Origin: Nitrospirota bacterium
Lineage (GTDB): Bacteria; Nitrospirota; Thermodesulfovibrionia; Thermodesulfovibrionales; JdFR-88
Reading direction: 5' to 3'
Assembly (NCBI GenBank): GCA_021840255.1
Contig: JAKBYX010000002.1
Span: 97,325-161,324 of the forward strand
DNA length: 64,000 nt
Part shown: in pieces, positions 7,600 through 17,677 of the stretch
How positions within the stretch are numbered: the stretch's first letter is position 1
Layout of the letters: each line of letters starts with the position of its first letter
Notes under the pieces: model-generated
Databases searched by the model: none
Seen by the model: only the letters and a program-made list of their open reading frames with translations
Told to the model about the DNA's origin: nothing
Translations under genes and position numbers: made by a program

Positions 7600-9339
7600 C
7601 TAATAGCTTTTGTATTTATTCGTTATTGGGAACCTTCTGTCCCTGCCGAAGGCGCGGGGTGTTATCTTGATGCCCGGGGGCGCCTGGCGTCTCTTGTACT
7701 CGCTTCTGTCTATCATGGCGATCACCCTTCTTGCGTTTTCAGGGTCGCAGAGGTTCAGTATCTCCTCAAAGCTCATATCGTCCTCCACGTAGGCCTTAAG
7801 TACCGGGTCCAGGAGGTCATAGGGAGGCAGGGAGTCGGTGTCCTTCTGGTTGGCCCTGAGCTCTGCCGAAGGCTCTCTGGTGAGAATGCGCTCAGGTATC
7901 ACGGCCCCGCCTTTTTGCCCGGCCTTTTTCTGCCTGGAATTCCTCCATCCGGCAAGGGAATAGACCAGCGATTTAGGGACGTCTTTTATCAGGGCGAACC
8001 CGCCGGCCATGTCCCCGTAAAGGGTGGCATAGCCCACGCTCATCTCGGATTTGTTGCCGGTCGTGACGACGAGCCATCCAAATTTGTTGGAGACCGCCAT
8101 AAGCAGGTTGCCCCTTATCCTCGCCTGCAGGTTCTCCTCCGCGGCATCGGCCTTCAGGCCCTTGAAGTTGGGGGACAGCGCCTTCAGATAATTTTTGAAC
8201 AGGGGCTCTATGGATATCTCTTCCAGGCTGAACCCCAGGTTTTCCGCCAGGGCATAGGAATCCTCCCTGCTTTGGGCGGAGGTGAAGCGCGAAGGCATGA
8301 AAAGCGCATGCACGGCATCTTTGCCAAGGGTGTCCACCGCAATGGCCGCAACCAGCGCGGAATCGACGCCTCCGCTTAAGCCGATGACCACCTCTTTGAA
8401 GCCGTTTTTCCGGACATAATCCGCAAGGCCGAACCGCAGGGCGGTATATACCTCCTCATCCATTTTAAGGGAAGGGGCCAGAGGGGACGGTGCTATTTTA
8501 TGGGGCACCATCTCCGGGGCGGGCACGCTTACAATGCTAACCTGTTCCCCAACGGCCAGTTTCTCCTGCCTCCTCCTGGGGTCGTGCAATCTCCACATGA
8601 AGACGGACTCCAGGTCCAGGTCCGCAAGAAGGAGTTCCTCCCTGAAAAGCCCGGCCTTTGCCGTCAGGTTCCCTTTTTCGTTCAGCACCATGCTGCCGCC
8701 GTCGAACACCAGCTCATCCTGGCCGCCCACCATGTTCAGATAAAGGATGATGGTCGAATAATCGGAGGCCCTTGTTGCGAGCATCTTTTCCCTGAAGGCG
8801 TTCTTGCCTATCGTGTATGGAGAGCCGTTTATATTTATTATGAACTCCGCTCCGCCAAGCGCCTGGAGCCTGGCCGGGCCCCCCGGATACCAGATGTCCT
8901 CGCATATCGTCACCCCGAACCGGATGTCCCCCATTTCGTAGACGGGGCATCTCGTGCCGGCCTGGAAATAACGCTGCTCGTCGAAAACCCCGTAGTTTGG
9001 AAGGAACATCTTGTGATAGATGTCTATTATCTGGCCGTCCTTTATGATAGCGGCGGCGTTATATATATCAAGCGCCCGGTTAACGAAACCCACTACCGCC
9101 ATGATGCCCCTGGCCTCGCGGCTTATCTCCCGGAGAATAGCCACGTTGTCCTCTATGAACTGGGGTTTTAAAAGGAGGTCTTCAGGCGGGTAACCGGTGA
9201 GGGCAAGCTCCGGAAAGGCCACTATGGCCGCGCCCTGGCTGGCCGCCTCCTTCATGTATTCCGTGATCTTTTTTGCGTTCCCCCACAGGTCCCCCACTGT
9301 TGGGTTGATCTGCGCAAGGGCCACTCTGAGGGTTTTCAT
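7600..9339 (-). CDS. nadE: Glutamine-dependent NAD+ synthetase
   Basis: Last step of NAD synthesis: deamido-NAD + glutamine + ATP to NAD. Residues 1-260 are a nitrilase-type glutaminase with Glu (AFPELALTGYPPEDL, near 44), Lys (YHKMFLPNYGVFDE, near 114) and Cys (GVTICEDIW, near 148). The synthetase domain (about 300-579) has the PP-loop SGGVDSAL, GNKSEMSVGYATLYGDMAGGF and the PPYDLLDP segment. At 579 residues it is complete. It is on the same strand as the small exported protein and the TusA-like gene. Confidence 0.95.
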   Translation of the reverse strand: MKTLRVALAQINPTVGDLWGNAKKITEYMKEAASQGAAIVAFPELALTGYPPEDLLLKPQFIEDNVAILREISREARGIMAVVGFVNRALDIYNAAAIIKDGQIIDIYHKMFLPNYGVFDEQRYFQAGTRCPVYEMGDIRFGVTICEDIWYPGGPARLQALGGAEFIININGSPYTIGKNAFREKMLATRASDYSTIILYLNMVGGQDELVFDGGSMVLNEKGNLTAKAGLFREELLLADLDLESVFMWRLHDPRRRQEKLAVGEQVSIVSVPAPEMVPHKIAPSPLAPSLKMDEEVYTALRFGLADYVRKNGFKEVVIGLSGGVDSALVAAIAVDTLGKDAVHALFMPSRFTSAQSREDSYALAENLGFSLEEISIEPLFKNYLKALSPNFKGLKADAAEENLQARIRGNLLMAVSNKFGWLVVTTGNKSEMSVGYATLYGDMAGGFALIKDVPKSLVYSLAGWRNSRQKKAGQKGGAVIPERILTREPSAELRANQKDTDSLPPYDLLDPVLKAYVEDDMSFEEILNLCDPENARRVIAMIDRSEYKRRQAPPGIKITPRAFGRDRRFPITNKYKSY

Positions 9340-9441
9340 GATATTTCAGTAATAATAGCGAAAGCCCTTGTTTTTGTAAAGATTTTTGATTTGATTCGGT
9401 CAGATCGGAAGATTCCGCTTTAGGGGAAGGTTTGCCCTCTT

Positions 9442-9678
9442 TTATCCGCACCGGCAGTTTCTGCCGGTCATCCTCAGCATCCAGCCGCCAGCGGTTTTTT
9501 CCATTACCACGATGCAGCCGGACATGGCCATGAACGACATGATCTTTCTTGCCTGCGCCTCTGAATCCGCAAGCACGTCTATCATTTGCTCCTCCGTGCA
9601 AAGGCCAAGGGCGTCCCTCACCTTTAGGAAAGGTTTTTTGTCCTTCAATCCCCTTGTGTCTATCACAATGCTGGCCAT
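9442..9678 (-). CDS. TusA/SirA-like protein lacking the catalytic cysteine
   Basis: A 78-residue protein with the TusA-type fold signature IDTRGL followed by a helix and VLADSEAQARKIMSFMAMSG. In sulfur-transferring TusA proteins IDTRGL is followed by CPxP with the active cysteine; here that position reads KDKKP, so sulfur transfer by the usual route is unlikely. Two cysteines sit instead at the very C-terminus (NCRCG). The start at 9676-9678 has a strong ribosome binding site (GGAGG) 6 bases upstream; an upstream extension to 9723 lacks one. It is 102 bases upstream of nadE on the same strand. Confidence 0.65.
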   Translation of the reverse strand: MASIVIDTRGLKDKKPFLKVRDALGLCTEEQMIDVLADSEAQARKIMSFMAMSGCIVVMEKTAGGWMLRMTGRNCRCG

Positions 9679-9882
9679 ACAAAAACCTCCATCACAAAAA
9701 CGGGTCCTTATAAATAATAACACCAGAGATGAAAGTTAAGGGCAGGCTGAAGACCTGAACGGAGGCGCTGCCTCGCGCATACAAGCCATCGTGCTCCAGG
9801 CACAAATCAAAACAAAGAAAAACCCTTTCCGCGAAGGTTCCGGGGCCGTAGCGTCCTGAACTTTTTTTGCCGGGAATTGTTG

Positions 9883-9913
9883 AAATTAAGGCCGCTTTCT
9901 TCCGGGCTATAAT
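9883..9913 (+). promoter_or_regulatory. Promoter of the MFS transporter gene
   Basis: A perfect TATAAT (9908-9913) lies only 8 bases before the ATG at 9922. A -35 is weak (TTAAGG about 16 bases upstream). Transcription would begin at or next to the start codon. Confidence 0.4.
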
Positions 9914-9921
9914 AGAGGGGC

Positions 9922-11115
9922 ATGGAAATAAAAAAAATAAAAATAAAAATACAAAAAGAAAAGATCATCATCGTCCTTACTGTGTTCATAGACGTCTTGG
10001 GACTGGCGATCATAATCCCCTTGCTTCCGTTTTACGTGGAGAGTTTTGGCGTGTCCGCCCTAACGCTTACAATGCTCTTTTCCGTTTTTTCCCTCTTCTC
10101 CTTCGTTAGCGCGCCTTTTCTGGGGGCGCTGTCTGACAGGATAGGCAGGCGTCCGGTCCTGATAGCGAGCATAGCCAGCACGGCCATAGGATGGTTTGTC
10201 TTTGCCTCCGCGCAGGCCGTCTGGGTGTTGTTCCTGGGGCGCATCATAGACGGCATGGCCGCCGGGAACCTGCCGATCGCCCAAAGTTACCTGGTAGATA
10301 TTGCAATAAGTGAAAAGGAGCGGACCACCAATCTTGGGATCATCGGTTCTGTTTTCGGCATAGCTTTCATAGCCGGGCCTGCCATCGGGGCCGCGCTGAG
10401 CTCGGTCTCTCACGCGCTACCATTTTATTTTGTGGGCGCAATGGCCACGCTAAACGTAATAGGGGCGCTTTTTTTCCTCCCCGAATCTCTAAAGCAGCTG
10501 GACAGGGAGAAGAAAATAGAGTTCAACCCATGGCGCCCCCTGGTTAAGGCGGTCCGTGACGGTCTGCTGCGCAACAGGTACGCCGCATGGTTTTTCTTCG
10601 GGATGGCCTTTTCCGGGATGCAGGGGATATTCGCCCTGTATATGAGCAAGGTCTATGGGTTCAACTCCGTCATGGTCGGGGCTATCTATACCGGCATGGG
10701 CATAGCGATATTCCTGAACCAGACCTGTTTGCTGCGCGGCTTCTGGCTAAGGCATTTCAGGGAGTCTTCCCTGGAGGTCTGGACGTTTCTTGCAAATGCG
10801 GCTGGTTTTGCGCTGCTCATGGTCCCATCCATTTATTTCTTCGCCGCCGGGATCCTTTTGAACGTGTTCAGCCAGTCGCTTCTGCGCGTTGTCCTCATGA
10901 GCCGGACGGCCGGTTTTGCGGGCGGACGGAGAAGGGGCGAGGTACTGGGCGTGATGTCATCGGTTCTTTCGGTTTCGACCATAGGCGGCCCTCTTTTCGC
11001 CGGTTTCCTTTTCCAGATAAGGCCGTCTTTGCCTTTTGTCCTGAATGCCTGCGTACTTGCCTTGGGGTTTCTGCTGATGGTCAGGGGTAGCGAGCGCCCT
11101 GCAAGTGCAACCTGA
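9922..11115 (+). CDS. Major facilitator superfamily drug-efflux type transporter
   Basis: A 397-residue, 12-helix inner-membrane transporter. The family loop between helices 2 and 3 reads GALSDRIGRRPVLI (about 65-78) and motif C-like GPAIGAAL follows helix 5; both place it with the proton-driven TetA/multidrug efflux group. The N-terminus before helix 1 is an unusual lysine/isoleucine repeat (MEIKKIKIKIQKEKI). The substrate is not predictable. The gene stands alone, convergent with the apbE remnant and rlmN, and its 3' end abuts the point where apbE homology stops. Confidence 0.85.
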   Translation: MEIKKIKIKIQKEKIIIVLTVFIDVLGLAIIIPLLPFYVESFGVSALTLTMLFSVFSLFSFVSAPFLGALSDRIGRRPVLIASIASTAIGWFVFASAQAVWVLFLGRIIDGMAAGNLPIAQSYLVDIAISEKERTTNLGIIGSVFGIAFIAGPAIGAALSSVSHALPFYFVGAMATLNVIGALFFLPESLKQLDREKKIEFNPWRPLVKAVRDGLLRNRYAAWFFFGMAFSGMQGIFALYMSKVYGFNSVMVGAIYTGMGIAIFLNQTCLLRGFWLRHFRESSLEVWTFLANAAGFALLMVPSIYFFAAGILLNVFSQSLLRVVLMSRTAGFAGGRRRGEVLGVMSSVLSVSTIGGPLFAGFLFQIRPSLPFVLNACVLALGFLLMVRGSERPASAT

Positions 11116-11119
11116 GTAT

Positions 11120-11457
11120 AAATGGGGATATGGGGCTTTACGGAGGAGCCCGGATGTGATGTCGAACAATCCATTGCTTTTCTGATAGCAGGAAAAGGCA
11201 TAATCCAGCAGCCCCCCAGTTTCTTCATCTACCCCTATACTGCCTCCATTTTCCGCCGCCCGGTTTATCCCGGAGAGAACACTTTCAGAGCGGTATCTTG
11301 AGTAACGGGTCTCTATTCTGAGGACTTCCGAGATGGCGTATTGCGCGGTCTCCTCGATCTCCTCCCCGCGGGCTGAATAGAGGTGCAGCGTGCACGAAGA
11401 ACCCATGGCGCAAAAAGGGAAGCTGTAGAGTTTTTCAAGCCCGGCAGAATCCGGCAT
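11120..11457 (-). pseudogene. apbE: Truncated apbE (FAD:protein FMN transferase), N-terminal third only
   Basis: From the ATG at 11457 the reading frame matches the N-terminus of ApbE flavin transferases: AMGSSCTLHLYS, a helix, then RIETRYSRYRSESVLSGIN and NGLFDITSG. Homology stops near residue 108, right where the convergent MFS gene ends, and the remaining two thirds (including the FAD-binding and metal-binding C-terminal parts) are absent; the frame continues as antisense of the MFS gene. An intact protein would have about 300-340 residues. It lies 36 bases downstream of rlmN on the same strand. I interpret it as a deletion remnant. Confidence 0.75.
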
Positions 11458-11492
11458 ATCGTTACCTTTGGTTGCACATCCCGAATGTCTTT

Positions 11493-12605
11493 TTATTTTT
11501 TCAGTTCGTACTTTGCCTTTAGCTGCCCGCAGGCGGCAAGTATGTCCGCCCCCTTGCTTTTCCTTATGATGGCCGTACAGCCGGAATCCGTAAGCGCCTT
11601 CTGAAAGGCCAGCACCCTTTCGGCTGACGGCGTCTGGAACTCCGAGCCTTCATGCCCGTTAAACGGTATCAGGTTCACCTTTGAGGGTATTGCGTGAAGC
11701 AGTTTTACAAGCCTCCGGGCATCCGCCTGGCTGTCGTTTATCCCGCCAAGAAGCACATACTCGAATGTGATCCTTCCGCGCGGCGGAAGAGGGAAACGCC
11801 TTATGGCCTGCATGAGGGAGGAAATCCCGTATCTTTTATTTATGGGCATGATAAGGCTCCTGGTCTCATCTGTGGTCGCGTTCAGGGAGACGGCAAGGTT
11901 AACCATCGGGGCCACTTGGGGCAGCTCCGTTATGCGGGGCGCTATCCCCGCTGTTGAAAGCGTGATCCTCCTTTTTGGAAAATGCAAAAATTCAGTAAGG
12001 CGCACGAGCGCGGCGGCCACGTTTTTCAAGTTGTTAAGCGGCTCTCCCATCCCCATAAGCACGATATTCGTAATCTTTCTGGGCGCTATGTGCCTCTGGA
12101 CCGAGAGGACCTGCTCCACGATCTCCCGCGGCTCAAGGTCCCTTATGAAACCCAGCTTCCCGGTTAGGCAGAACCTGCAGCCCACCGCGCAGCCCGCCTG
12201 GCTTGAAATGCAAAGGGTCAAGCGAGGGGTTTTATCCGCAAGAGTATCCGCTTTTGAGCCCGGTTCTTTATTCCGGCCAATTTTTTTATCCCGATCTTGG
12301 TCAACATCGGGCGGGATAAGCACGCTTTCAATGAAGTTGCCGTCATCCAGTTCGAACAGGTATTTTTCCGTTCCGTCCCCGGAGGTAAGCCTTTCTTTTA
12401 CCTTGAGGGTGCTTATGAAGGCTTTTTGAGAGAGGCTTTCGCGAAGGGTTTTTGAAAATTCCGTGATCTCCCCGATGCCGGTTACGTTTTTTTCATACAT
12501 CCAGTGCAGCAGCTGGCCCGCCCGGAAGGCGGGCAGCCCCTCTTTTTTTATTAAAAACTCTTCCAGGGAGGGCTTGTCGAAGGATTTCAGATCTGTTAAG
12601 GCCAT
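11493..12605 (-). CDS. rlmN: Dual-specificity RNA methyltransferase RlmN
   Basis: Radical-SAM enzyme that methylates C2 of A2503 in 23S rRNA and A37 in some tRNAs. The 370 residues include the N-terminal accessory domain (FRAGQLLHWMYEK), the cluster motif CAVGCRFC, MGMGEPLNN, and the second catalytic cysteine near the C-terminus (SGCTAIIRKSKGADI). Odd feature: between FIESVLIP and RLTLCISSQAGC, where relatives have only a few residues, about 26 hydrophilic residues are inserted (PDVDQDRDKKIGRNKEPGS and on). The DNA there contains an inverted repeat, so the insert may be a small in-frame element. Confidence 0.93.
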   Translation of the reverse strand: MALTDLKSFDKPSLEEFLIKKEGLPAFRAGQLLHWMYEKNVTGIGEITEFSKTLRESLSQKAFISTLKVKERLTSGDGTEKYLFELDDGNFIESVLIPPDVDQDRDKKIGRNKEPGSKADTLADKTPRLTLCISSQAGCAVGCRFCLTGKLGFIRDLEPREIVEQVLSVQRHIAPRKITNIVLMGMGEPLNNLKNVAAALVRLTEFLHFPKRRITLSTAGIAPRITELPQVAPMVNLAVSLNATTDETRSLIMPINKRYGISSLMQAIRRFPLPPRGRITFEYVLLGGINDSQADARRLVKLLHAIPSKVNLIPFNGHEGSEFQTPSAERVLAFQKALTDSGCTAIIRKSKGADILAACGQLKAKYELKK

Positions 12606-12617
12606 TATTTATTGTAC

Positions 12618-12655
12618 AAAAAAAGGCCCAGGTTTTTGCCCTGGACCTTTTTTTT
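12618..12655 (-). terminator. Terminator between ahcY and rlmN
   Basis: Stem GGTCCAGG/CCTGGGCC (minus strand; one G-U pair) with an A-rich loop, flanked by A7 and T8 runs, 33 bases after ahcY. It separates ahcY-metK transcription from rlmN and could work in both directions. Confidence 0.75.
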
Positions 12656-12679
12656 CTAATATAGACCGGAGGGGAAAAA

Positions 12680-15089
<2,410 letters not shown>

Positions 15090-15216
15090 TTTTTAAAAGC
15101 ACCTCCTTTTTCTGTAAATTGCAACCTCTAAGTTTACTCCAATATAAATCCAAATGGAAAGAAAATTTTCATCGGAAAAATTTTTAAGGATAGGGGTGTA
15201 TCCTCCGGCGGAGGAC

Positions 15217-17301
15217 TTAAAACTCCCTGCGGCCCAGAAAGGCCCTTGGTTTCCCGGCTCCTCTGGGCGGCCCGATAAGGCTGTCCTCCTCCATGAGCTC
15301 CACGATCCGCGCGGCCCTGTTAAAGCCTATCTTGAGCCTTCGCTGTATGGCGGAGATCGAGACCTCGCCCGACTGGGCGCCTAGCTCCACCGCCTTATCA
15401 TAAAGCTCGTCCCTGGAGGTCTGTCCGGGCTGGTCATTCTCCGGCTCGGCTTCCTTGATGGCCTCAAAGATGCTGAAGTCCGGAGACCTCTGCGCTTTTA
15501 TGAAATCGGTAATGGATTTTATCTCGCCTTCCGATATGAATGCGCCGTGGACCCTGAGGACCCTTGAGCCGGGGGAAAGCAGAAGCATGTCGCCCTTGCC
15601 TATGAGCTGTTCCGCGCCCTGGGCGTCCAATATGGTCCTGGAGTCGATCCTCGAAGCTACCTGGAAGGCTATCCTGGTGGGGAAATTGGCCTTTATCACC
15701 CCCGTGAGGACATCCACCGAGGGCCTTTGGGTGGCAAGTATAAGATGGATGCCGGAGGCCCTCGCCATCTGGGCAAGCCTGGCGATGCTCTCTTCCACCT
15801 GGGCAGCGGAAGAGAGCATGAGGTCCGCAAGCTCATCGATCACTACCACAATAAAGGGAAGCCTCTCTTCTTCCGGCACGGCCCGGTTGAAGCCCTCTAT
15901 GCCCCTCGCTCCTTTTCCCGCTATAAGCCGGTAGCGCCTCTCCATCTCGAAGACCATTTTTTTAAGGGCCTCCGAGGCGGGCTTGGGCCCGGTTATGACC
16001 GGGCTTATCAGGTGGGGTATCCCCTCGTATGTGGAAAGCTCAAGGAGCTTGGGGTCTATCATCAGCATCTTCACCTGTTCCGGCGACGCCTTGTAGAGGA
16101 TGCTCGTTATCATGGAGTTGAGGCAGACGCTTTTACCCGCCCCGGTTGCGCCGGCCACAAGCAGATGGGGCATGCGCGCAAGGTCCGCCACGACCGGCGC
16201 CCCGAATATGTCCTTTCCCAGGACCAGGGTGAGGTTTGAGGCGCTGCGCCTGAAGCCCTCCGAGTTGATTATGTCCTTTAACATAACGGTCTCACGCTGC
16301 CTGTTGGGCACCTCTATGCCGATCGCGGCCTTGCCCGGTATAGGGGCGATCCTTGTGCTTTGGGCCTTGAGGGAAAGCGAAAGGTCTTCGGCCAATGAGA
16401 CCACCTTCTGTATCTTCACGCCGGGGGCGGGCTCGAACTCATACATGGTGACCACGGGTCCCGCCTGCACCTGGGAGACCTTACCCTGGATACCAAAATC
16501 CCGGAGTTTCCTTTCAAGCAGGGCGGAACCCGATATGAGCTCTTCCTTTGAGGGCCTCTCCACCTGCCCGTCAGGATCGTTCAGGAAATCGGTAGAGGGC
16601 AGCGTATATGACAGATTCCCTGAGGAGATGGACGCCACCGGCTCATATTCCTTAAAATCCTTTCCGGGTTCCTCCGGGCCGGCGATAAAGACCGGTTCGC
16701 TCTCCGGGAACTGGTCTTCCTCTACTAATGAGGGTTCGGGAACAGATTTTTCCAGTCTCGTCTGTTTTGACGGTTTGAGCTCCTTGCCCCCGCCCTTTTT
16801 TCTTGCGGATACCAGAAAAAATTCTTTAAGCGGCACAGGGCTTAATAGCACCAGGGATGAGAGCAGGAAAAAAAATGCCAGGATATAACCGCCAGGGGCC
16901 GAGAGATACCTGACCAGGTAGGAGGCCCCCCGCTCGCCTATGAACCCTCCGGAGCTCCAGCCGGTGAGCCTGAAATCAAGCCCTGTGAGGCCGGAAAGGA
17001 AAGAAAAAGAGAGCGTGAAAAGCGCAGCCCCCGCCAGGTGCAGTTTCAGTATCGGCCGGCCCATGATCTTTCTGATGCCGGCGGCCGCCAGAAACAGCGG
17101 TACAAAAAAAGCGGAAACCCCGCAAAAAGTGAAGAGAAGGTCGGCTATGTTGGCGCCCACGGGGCCGCCATAATTGTGTACGCCGTAGGTGCTTTCGGTG
17201 AAAAAGGAAGGGTCCCATATCGAGTAGCTAAAAAGGCAGAGCGCGAGGTAGAGCGAGCCCAGAACGGAGGCAATGCCTATCAATTCCTGTTTCTTATGCA
17301 C
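15217..17301 (-). CDS. ftsK: DNA translocase FtsK/SpoIIIE family
   Basis: Membrane-anchored hexameric pump that moves chromosomal DNA through the division septum. Four N-terminal membrane segments (about 1-155) precede a linker, the alpha/beta motor domain with Walker A GATGAGKSVC (near 388), Walker B FIVVVIDELADLM (near 483), and a C-terminal winged-helix gamma domain (SISAIQRRLKIGFNRAARIVELME). At 694 residues from a GTG at 17301 it is near normal size. Upstream a TTG with a good ribosome binding site (GGAGG, 17384-17386) opens a lysine-rich frame that would join FtsK if one A8 run were A7, so the real start is probably there. Confidence 0.92.
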   Translation of the reverse strand: MHKKQELIGIASVLGSLYLALCLFSYSIWDPSFFTESTYGVHNYGGPVGANIADLLFTFCGVSAFFVPLFLAAAGIRKIMGRPILKLHLAGAALFTLSFSFLSGLTGLDFRLTGWSSGGFIGERGASYLVRYLSAPGGYILAFFFLLSSLVLLSPVPLKEFFLVSARKKGGGKELKPSKQTRLEKSVPEPSLVEEDQFPESEPVFIAGPEEPGKDFKEYEPVASISSGNLSYTLPSTDFLNDPDGQVERPSKEELISGSALLERKLRDFGIQGKVSQVQAGPVVTMYEFEPAPGVKIQKVVSLAEDLSLSLKAQSTRIAPIPGKAAIGIEVPNRQRETVMLKDIINSEGFRRSASNLTLVLGKDIFGAPVVADLARMPHLLVAGATGAGKSVCLNSMITSILYKASPEQVKMLMIDPKLLELSTYEGIPHLISPVITGPKPASEALKKMVFEMERRYRLIAGKGARGIEGFNRAVPEEERLPFIVVVIDELADLMLSSAAQVEESIARLAQMARASGIHLILATQRPSVDVLTGVIKANFPTRIAFQVASRIDSRTILDAQGAEQLIGKGDMLLLSPGSRVLRVHGAFISEGEIKSITDFIKAQRSPDFSIFEAIKEAEPENDQPGQTSRDELYDKAVELGAQSGEVSISAIQRRLKIGFNRAARIVELMEEDSLIGPPRGAGKPRAFLGRREF

Positions 17302-17464
17302 TGGCGCCGGGACTTTTGCCTTTTTTACTTTTTTTGTTTTTTTTGCTTTTTTTGCTTTTTTCGTCCGTGCGGGAATGAGCCAAAGATACCTCCAACATGG
17401 AAGAAATTATAACATTTTTGAAGGACTGAAAGTCTTCCGATTCCATGGCCCAACTTTTAATCCG

Positions 17465-17494
17465 TTGAAAATAGAAAGTCTTTTATTGTAGTAT
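17465..17494 (+). promoter_or_regulatory. Promoter of tRNA-Leu
   Basis: TTGAAA (17465-17470) and TAGTAT (17489-17494) are 18 bases apart and end 8 bases before the tRNA 5' end. Confidence 0.55.
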
Positions 17495-17502
17495 TTACAT
17501 TA

Positions 17503-17588
17503 GCCGAAGTGGTGGAACCTGGTAGACACGCACGTTTGAGGGGCGTGTGGGGCAACCCGTGCGGGTTCAAATCCCGCCTTCGGCACCA
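17503..17588 (+). tRNA. tRNA-Leu (anticodon GAG)
   Basis: An 86-base type II tRNA. Acceptor stem GCCGAAG pairs with CTTCGGC; the anticodon stem CACGT/GCGTG closes loop TTGAGGG, giving anticodon GAG; a long variable arm (GTGGGGCAACCCGTGC region) and the T-loop GGTTCAAATCC follow. Discriminator A and an encoded CCA are at 17585-17588. The 3' half from 17547 is also the left attachment site of an integrated element, so the encoded CCA comes from the element, not from the host copy (the right repeat at 26905 continues without CCA). Confidence 0.95.
17547..17585 (+). repeat. Left attachment site (attL)
   Basis: 39-bp sequence from the tRNA variable arm to the discriminator base, repeated exactly at 26867-26905. 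Divergence begins at the next base on each side (CCAAATT here, TTTTTCA at the right copy). Confidence 0.9.
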
Positions 17589-17677
17589 AATTCTTTATCA
17601 ATCAACTACTTACCTTCCCTCAGCGAGTCCCTTTCAGGTTTAGCACGCAAACTAGCACACGGAAAGGGACTTTTACA

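Noticed and set aside
15090-15216. Possible SAM riboswitch before metK
   Set aside because: The gap is short, AT-rich and lacks the stems and conserved cores of SAM riboswitch classes; only a TCCTCC/GGAGGA palindrome near the end of ftsK is present.
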